Source of the DNA: Armatimonadota bacterium
GTDB lineage: Bacteria; Armatimonadota; Zipacnadia; JAUWAU01
Length of the DNA stretch: 64,000 nucleotides
Assembly (NCBI GenBank): GCA_030601885.1
Contig: JAUWAU010000013.1
Span: 1 to 64,000 of the forward strand
Direction of reading: 5' to 3'
The position numbers were made by a program, and so were the translations under genes. A model generated the notes under the pieces. That model worked only from the letters and a program-made list of their open reading frames with translations. It had not been told where the DNA came from and did no database searches. Positions 59,101-64,000 of the stretch are shown in pieces (positions within the stretch are counted from its first letter, which is position 1; each line of letters starts with the position of its first letter).

Positions 59101-60293
59101 TAGAGGCCTCGCTTGCCGAGAATGGCGTACTGCATCGCGTGGATCTTCACGGCCGGACCCGAGTCGCGCTGATCCCAGCCCGTGGTGGCCAGGGAGCGGA
59201 TCTCGGGGTCAAACAGGCACGTGGCCGAATCGCGATCGGCGATGTCGATGTTGCCCTTATACAGGTCTACCTTGTACGAGGCCTCGACGTACTTCTGCGA
59301 GCGCTCGATGAAGGCGTCGAGGTCGCTCTTGAGCGGATGGAACCACGCGCCGTGGTAGGTCAGGTAGGCCCACTGCTGGTCCACCATGGTCTTGAACTGG
59401 CGCTCCTCTTTGGTGAGGCACATGGCCTCGGCATCGCGGTGCAGCTTGAGGATCACCTCTGCCGCCGGCGCCTCGTAGGCCTCGCGGCACTTCAGACCGA
59501 TCATGCCGTCTTCCATCAGGTCGAGCTTCCCGATGGCGTTCTCGCCGGCGACCTTGTTGAGGTAGTGGACGATGTTCGCGATGCCCTCCTGGTCGTCGCA
59601 GCGCACCGGGAGACCGTTCTTGAACTCGATCTCGATGCGGCGCTTCTCGTCAGGGGCGTCCTCGGGCTGCGCGTACCAGATGTAGGTCTCCGGCGGGATG
59701 ACCATGTGGAGGTTGTCCACCTCGCCGCTGCCGATGGAGCGGCACCACATGGTGCGGTCATCGCCGATGCCCGGGTTGTACGGGATGCCGTACTTCTCCG
59801 ACAGCTCCTTCTCCTGCTGCCGGGTGAAGTTGAAGTCCCGCACCGGCACGATGACCGTGAGATCCGGGGCAAAGAGCTTGAACACGTTGTGCATGCGGTA
59901 CTGGTCGTTGCCCTTGCCCGTGGAGCCCTCACAGATGGTGTCGCAGCCGTTCTCGAGGGCGAACTCGGCCACTTTCTTGGCGATGAGCTGCCGCGTCATG
60001 GAGGTGGCGACCGGGTAGCCGCCGTAAGAGGAGTTCGCCTGAATGGCTTTCGCCACCCACTCGTTGGCGAACTCGTCCGTTGCCTCGAGGAACGTCCATG
60101 GCACGCCGAGCAGCTCGGCCTTGGAGCGCGCCTCTTCGATCTCCTCCTCCTGCAGTCCCACGTTGATGGTGACCGGAAGCACCTCTTTGGCGCCGTACTC
60201 CTCGAACAGCAGCTTGATGCACAGCGCTGAATCCAGGCCGCCGGAGTAGGCGACCGCTACTTTGTTGCATTTTGCCAGCTCAATGTCTGCCAC
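59100..60293 (-). CDS. argG: Argininosuccinate synthase
   Basis: 397 residues from GTG 60293, with AAGGAGG seven bases upstream. Joins citrulline and aspartate using ATP. N-type ATP pyrophosphatase PP-loop VAYSGGLDSALCIKLL, ARSKAELLGVPWTFLEA, GCDTICEGSTGKGNDQYRMH, the citrulline/aspartate site YGIPYNPGIGDDRTMWCRSI, and C-terminal HGAWFHPLKSDLDAFI. It lies 35 bases after the ATCase gene and overlaps argH, so the last two arginine steps are made together. ArgF (ornithine carbamoyltransferase) is not in the window. Confidence 0.96.
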   Translation of the reverse strand: MADIELAKCNKVAVAYSGGLDSALCIKLLFEEYGAKEVLPVTINVGLQEEEIEEARSKAELLGVPWTFLEATDEFANEWVAKAIQANSSYGGYPVATSMTRQLIAKKVAEFALENGCDTICEGSTGKGNDQYRMHNVFKLFAPDLTVIVPVRDFNFTRQQEKELSEKYGIPYNPGIGDDRTMWCRSIGSGEVDNLHMVIPPETYIWYAQPEDAPDEKRRIEIEFKNGLPVRCDDQEGIANIVHYLNKVAGENAIGKLDLMEDGMIGLKCREAYEAPAAEVILKLHRDAEAMCLTKEERQFKTMVDQQWAYLTYHGAWFHPLKSDLDAFIERSQKYVEASYKVDLYKGNIDIADRDSATCLFDPEIRSLATTGWDQRDSGPAVKIHAMQYAILGKRGL

Positions 60294-60328
60294 TTGGCAC
60301 CCTCCTTGGGTTGTGTGTACAGCATCGT

Positions 60329-61435
60329 CTATGCTTGGACTTCGTGGTCGCAGTAGATGCAGTGCACGAGGCGCGACTCGTCGGGGACCGGAGCGAATTG
60401 CGGCGTCAAGTAGTGTTCGTGGTTCGTGACGCAGCTCGGGTTCGCGCAGACCTCGGGAGCCGCCCGCGGTCTAGCCCGACCGGGCGTAGACGGCTCAGCC
60501 GCCCGGGCCTCCGCGAGGACCGTTTCACCTGTCAGCCGGAGAAGGGCTGCAATAAGTGCCATGCGAACGGGTACTCCGTTTGCTGCCTGCTCGAAGTACG
60601 CGGCGCGCGGGTCGTCGTCCACCTCGTAGGCGATCTCGTCCACGCGCGGCAGCGGATGCAGCACCAGCATGTCAGGCTTCGCCTTCGATAGGAGTGCGGC
60701 GCTCACCACGTAAGTTCCCTTGACCCTCTCGTATTCCTCTGATGAGGGGAAGCGCTCCTTTTGTACTCGGGTGGCGTACAGGGCGTCGAGCTGGCCGATG
60801 ACCGCGTCGAGATCGGCGGTTTCGCCCAGCACGGCCCCGGCCGAACGAGCCTCGCGGAGGGCCTGTTCGGGCATGGGCAGCTCGGGCGGCGCAATGCAGT
60901 AAATCTTCGCGCCGAGGCGCGCCAGCATCGGGGCCAGCGAGTGCACCGTACGACCGTACTTCAAGTCACCGCACAGCCCGACGACGAGCCCCTGAAAGCC
61001 GCCCCTGGCTTTCTTGAGCGTGTACAGGTCGGTGAGCGTCTGCGTCGGGTGCATGTGCCCGCCGTCGCCGGCGTTGATGACGGGCACGTCGGCGTAGTCG
61101 GCGGCGACTCTGGCCGCGCCCTCCAGCGGGTGCCGCATGACGATGATGTCGGCGTACGCCTGGATCATGCGCGCCGTGTCGGCGATGGTCTCGCCCTTCT
61201 TTACCGAGCTGGTTCCCGGGTCTGCGAAGCCCAGGGTGCGCCCGCCGAGGCGGAGCATTGCCGACTCAAAGGACAGCCGTGTGCGCGTGCTGGGCTCGTA
61301 GAAGAGGGTGGCAAGGATCTTGCCGGCGCACAGATCACGCCCGCCGTCGCGCTCCATTTCGGCCGCGAGATCGAGCAGAGCCGTCAGCTCTTCGAGCGAT
61401 AAGTCGTCGGGGCTGATCAAGTCTCGCTTGGGCAA
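60329..61435 (-). CDS. pyrB: Aspartate carbamoyltransferase fused to regulatory-chain zinc domain (PyrB-PyrI)
   Basis: 368 residues from TTG 61435 with GGAGG upstream. The catalytic chain covers about 1-308: FYEPSTRTRLSFESAMLRLG carries the carbamoyl-phosphate Ser-Thr-Arg-Thr motif, then IVMRHPLEGAA, INAGDGGHMHPTQTLTDLYT, GLCGDLKYGRTVHSL, MLVLHPLPRVDEIA and PRAAYFEQAANGVPVRMALI. After a Pro/Arg linker comes CANPSCVTN and CIYCDHEVQA, the four-Cys zinc fold of the PyrI regulatory chain, but the allosteric nucleotide-binding domain of PyrI is absent. A similar fusion is known from Thermotoga maritima. So nucleotide feedback of the E. coli kind is not expected. Confidence 0.9.
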   Translation of the reverse strand: MPKRDLISPDDLSLEELTALLDLAAEMERDGGRDLCAGKILATLFYEPSTRTRLSFESAMLRLGGRTLGFADPGTSSVKKGETIADTARMIQAYADIIVMRHPLEGAARVAADYADVPVINAGDGGHMHPTQTLTDLYTLKKARGGFQGLVVGLCGDLKYGRTVHSLAPMLARLGAKIYCIAPPELPMPEQALREARSAGAVLGETADLDAVIGQLDALYATRVQKERFPSSEEYERVKGTYVVSAALLSKAKPDMLVLHPLPRVDEIAYEVDDDPRAAYFEQAANGVPVRMALIAALLRLTGETVLAEARAAEPSTPGRARPRAAPEVCANPSCVTNHEHYLTPQFAPVPDESRLVHCIYCDHEVQA

Positions 61436-61462
61436 CTCTTCGGAGCACCTCCACCCATTTGA

Positions 61463-62437
61463 TCATCGAGAGGCAAGGGCCTCGTTGATCTCGTCACGCA
61501 TCTGCTTCGCCGCTGCGGCTGCGGCCTCGGCGAACTTCGCCTCTCCGTAGCGCTCCGCGTATGCGTCCTGCTCGTAGGCGAAGATGATGCCGCGCGAGGA
61601 GTTGACGATGGCGCCCAGACCGGCGGCGTCAAAGCACCAGGCCACATCGGCCGCGGTTGCTCCCTGTGCACCGTAGCCCGGCACGAGAAAGGGCACACCC
61701 GGGAGCATCTCGCGTAGTGCCTTCGCCTGCTCGGGAAACGTCGCTCCCACGACGGCACCGACGCTGGAGTAGCCCCCCTCGCCAACGAGTTCGGCTCCCC
61801 ATTGCTTCACCATGCCGCCCAGGCGCTCAAAGATGGCCTCGGGGCTCTGGCGGCGTGTATCGTGGACTCGCAGATCCTGCAACTCCCCGGAGGATTTGTT
61901 GGACGTCTTCACCAACACGAACAGGCCTTTTCCGTTGGCCTTGGCAGTCTCGACGAACGGCCGTACGCCGTCCGAGCCGAGGTACGCATTCACAGTGAGA
62001 GCGTCGGCGGCGAAGGCCGAGAACTCGGCCCCATCCCATAATGGCGTGGTGCCCAAATACGCGGCAGCGTACGCCTCAGCGGTCGAGCCGATGTCGTTGC
62101 GTTTTGCGTCGGCGATGACGAGCAGGCCTGCCTCTCGAGCGTGCTGGATCGTCTCGCTGAAGGCCTGGATGCCCGCGGCGCCGTAGGGCTCGTAGAAGGC
62201 GATCTGGGGCTTAACCGCGACACTGAAATCGGCGACCGCATCAATGATGCGGCGGTTGAATTCCAGAATGCAGCGCGCCACACCCTCCACAGTCGATCCC
62301 ACACGCTTGCGCGCCGAGTCCTGGACATGCGTCGGTATCTGCTTCAGACGCGGGTCCAGGCCAACCATGACGCAGCTTTCTTTGGCCCGGGCGGCCGCGA
62401 TAAGACGGTCAGCAAAGTTCGTCGGCTCATTACTCAT
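61463..62437 (-). CDS. pyrF: Orotidine 5'-phosphate decarboxylase, long type
   Basis: 324 residues from ATG 62437 with GGTGG upstream; the longer open frame overlaps carB and was rejected. Decarboxylates OMP to UMP. The type-2 pattern (about 270-320 residues) is clear: ADRLIAAARAKESCVMVGLD, the catalytic ADAKRNDIGSTAEAYAAAY (Lys/Asp pair), then GLFVLVKTSNKSSGELQDL, the phosphate-site FLVPGYGAQGATAADV and NSSRGIIFAYE. It lies 43 bases after carB and 27 before pyrBI in the same operon. Confidence 0.95.
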   Translation of the reverse strand: MSNEPTNFADRLIAAARAKESCVMVGLDPRLKQIPTHVQDSARKRVGSTVEGVARCILEFNRRIIDAVADFSVAVKPQIAFYEPYGAAGIQAFSETIQHAREAGLLVIADAKRNDIGSTAEAYAAAYLGTTPLWDGAEFSAFAADALTVNAYLGSDGVRPFVETAKANGKGLFVLVKTSNKSSGELQDLRVHDTRRQSPEAIFERLGGMVKQWGAELVGEGGYSSVGAVVGATFPEQAKALREMLPGVPFLVPGYGAQGATAADVAWCFDAAGLGAIVNSSRGIIFAYEQDAYAERYGEAKFAEAAAAAAKQMRDEINEALASR

Positions 62438-62480
62438 CGTTGTGCCACCGCTTCGATATATGGCGGGCATCGCGCCCGGA

Positions 62481-64000
62481 TCACGCGCGCTGGAGCTGCA
62501 AGATGGCGGCGTGGTAATGCTGCAGCGGCTGTACATGGATGTCGTCGCGCTGCAGCGCCTCGATGCCATTCACCGCAGCCATCGCGCCCGAGAGCGTCGT
62601 GATACACGGGATGTTGTACAGGAGGGCCTGACGTCGGATGCGCGCCTGGTCCTCGACCGGCATCGTCCCCGTGGGCGTGTTGATGATGAGCTGGATCTCA
62701 CCCTCATGGATCAAGTCAATGGCGTTCGGCGTGCCCTCGTCTGACACACGGTAGATGACTGTCGGATCGATGCGGTGCCGGCGCAGCACCCTCGCCGTGC
62801 CGGATGTGGCCACGATGCGAAAGCCCATCTCGTCGAGCTGTTTGGCAATGAAGATGATGTTCCGCTTGTCCTTGTTCTTCACGCTGATGAAGACGGTGCC
62901 GCGCAGTGGCAGGTTGTGTCCGGCGGCGATGTAGGCCTTGGCGAACGCCGCCCCGAAGTCCGAGTCTATGCCCATGACCTCGCCGGTCGATCGCATCTCC
63001 GGCCCCAGCAGCGTGTCCGTGCCGGGCAGCTTCGCGAACGGGAACACGGGGTACTTGACTGCGACGTGCTCCGTCTCGATCTCCTCGGTGAAGCCGAGCT
63101 CGGTCAGCTTCGCTCCGGCCATCACCCGTGCGGCTATCTTCGCCAGAGGCACGCCGATGGCCTTGCTGACGAAGGGCACCGTCCTGGAGGCCCGCGGATT
63201 CACCTCCAGCACGTACAGGACGTCGTTTTTCATGGCATACTGAATGTTCAGCAGCCCGACGACGTTGAGCTCCTTGGCGAGCTGCTGCGTATTGTCTTTG
63301 ACGAGCTCGATCTCGTCCTCGGCGAGGCTAAAGGCGGGTAGCACGCACGCCGAGTCGCCGGAGTGGATCCCGGCCTCCTCGATGTGCTCCATAATCCCGG
63401 CGATGACGACGCGCTCGCCATCAGCAACAGCGTCCACGTCAATCTCCACGGCATCCTCGAGGAATTTGTCAATCAGCACCGGACGCTCTGGCGATGCCTC
63501 CACGGCCCCGTTCATGTAGCCGCGCAGCGACTCGGGCTCGTAGACGATCGCCATCGCCCGGCCGCCGAGCACGTACGACGGCCGGACGACCACGGGGTAG
63601 CCGATGCGCTCGGCGACTTGGTGTGCCTCCTCCACCGATGTAGCCGTGCCGTTCTCAGGCTGGATCAGGCGGAGCTTCTGCAGCATATCCTTGAAGCGCT
63701 GCCGGTCCTCGGCGCGGTCAATGGAGGCCGGGGACGTACCGATGATGGGTGCATGCGCCTGTTGAAGGGACTGGGCAAGATTCAGCGGCGTCTGTCCGCC
63801 CAACTGCACGATCACCCCGTCGGGCTGCTCCTGTTCGAGAATGTTGAGCACGTCCTCCTTGGTCAGTGGCTCGAAATACAGCTTGTCAGACGTGTCGTAA
63901 TCCGTGCTGACGGTCTCCGGATTGCTGTTGACCATGATGGTCTCAAAGTCTGCATCTCGCAGCGCCAGGGAAGCGTGCACGCAGCAGTAGTCGAACTCTA
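62481..64000 (-). CDS. carB: Carbamoyl phosphate synthase large chain, C-terminal half (runs off window)
   Basis: About 506 residues are visible; the 5' part lies right of the window. The second ATP-grasp half begins [20 protein letters not shown], then [75 protein letters not shown] and [13 protein letters not shown]. The C-terminal regulatory (MGS-like) domain is complete ([27 protein letters not shown]). It makes carbamoyl phosphate for both arginine and pyrimidines, which fits the argGH genes in this operon. carA is presumably upstream beyond the edge. Confidence 0.96.
   Translation of the reverse strand, partial: EFDYCCVHASLALRDADFETIMVNSNPETVSTDYDTSDKLYFEPLTKEDVLNILEQEQPDGVIVQLGGQTPLNLAQSLQQAHAPIIGTSPASIDRAEDRQRFKDMLQKLRLIQPENGTATSVEEAHQVAERIGYPVVVRPSYVLGGRAMAIVYEPESLRGYMNGAVEASPERPVLIDKFLEDAVEIDVDAVADGERVVIAGIMEHIEEAGIHSGDSACVLPAFSLAEDEIELVKDNTQQLAKELNVVGLLNIQYAMKNDVLYVLEVNPRASRTVPFVSKAIGVPLAKIAARVMAGAKLTELGFTEEIETEHVAVKYPVFPFAKLPGTDTLLGPEMRSTGEVMGIDSDFGAAFAKAYIAAGHNLPLRGTVFISVKNKDKRNIIFIAKQLDEMGFRIVATSGTARVLRRHRIDPTVIYRVSDEGTPNAIDLIHEGEIQLIINTPTGTMPVEDQARIRRQALLYNIPCITTLSGAMAAVNGIEALQRDDIHVQPLQHYHAAILQLQRA

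Overview
The window is 64 kb of GC-rich, densely coded bacterial chromosome. It has about 53 protein genes on both strands. I saw no rRNA, tRNA, CRISPR array, phage or transposase gene. It looks like an uncultivated Gram-negative-type bacterium: there are many Sec signal peptides, a lipoprotein parvulin, lipoprotein-like and FG-GAP secreted proteins, and a C-terminal FlgD-like sorting or Ig domain. The ClpC, PIN/TRAM (YacL-like), IspD-IspF order recalls Firmicutes and related Terrabacteria. The large DUF6785-type membrane protein and the many Gfo/Idh/MocA dehydrogenases and TIM-barrel isomerases recall Armatimonadota or Planctomycetota. My best guess is Armatimonadota or a neighbouring phylum, held with low certainty and resting on remembered families only.

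Layout. 1-3120: two tandem secreted proteins made of 47-residue repeats. 3490-5609: methylthioadenosine/SAH salvage (phosphorylase plus deaminase). 5650-9830: a small secreted protein, a parvulin lipoprotein, and a sugar-oxidation pair (Gfo/Idh/MocA plus TIM-barrel isomerase). 10160-19094: ilvE, a stand-alone Clp-N protein, clpC, yacL-like, an ispD-ispF fusion, a small membrane protein and an endonuclease Q-like gene. 19137-21601 (minus): three envelope or unknown genes including a secreted PHP hydrolase. 21886-25717: an ABC exporter and a DUF6785-type membrane protein. 25833-33449 (minus): dnaE, three envelope-associated genes behind a near-perfect sigma-70 promoter, and secG. 33629-39733 (minus): PfkB kinase, a degenerate WecA fused to WecG/TagA, ahcY, rmlD and a second degenerate WecA. 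40284-46858: TPR protein, queA, secreted TPR/HEAT protein, SPL-type radical SAM and a secreted FG-GAP/TPR protein. 47196-51976: nitrilase, ALDH, Gfo/Idh, Fpg. 52029-55680: GT-C-like membrane protein and small proteins. 55741-64000: a tightly packed minus-strand operon carB-pyrF-pyrBI-argG-argH-pyrK-pyrD (then a cupin). It joins pyrimidine synthesis with the last two steps of arginine synthesis, and both draw on carbamoyl phosphate made by CarAB.

The most unusual things I see are these. (1) Two separate WecA/MraY-fold proteins have lost essentially all catalytic aspartates, and one is fused to an apparently intact WecG/TagA glycosyltransferase. (2) A free-standing Clp-N protein sits beside clpC and shares a sharply bounded, almost identical 131-bp tract with it. 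(3) Dispersed palindromic repeats have entered coding sequences in frame (pyrD N-terminus and a secreted protein), and another supplies the stop codons of two convergent genes. (4) The aspartate carbamoyltransferase is fused to only the zinc domain of the regulatory chain.
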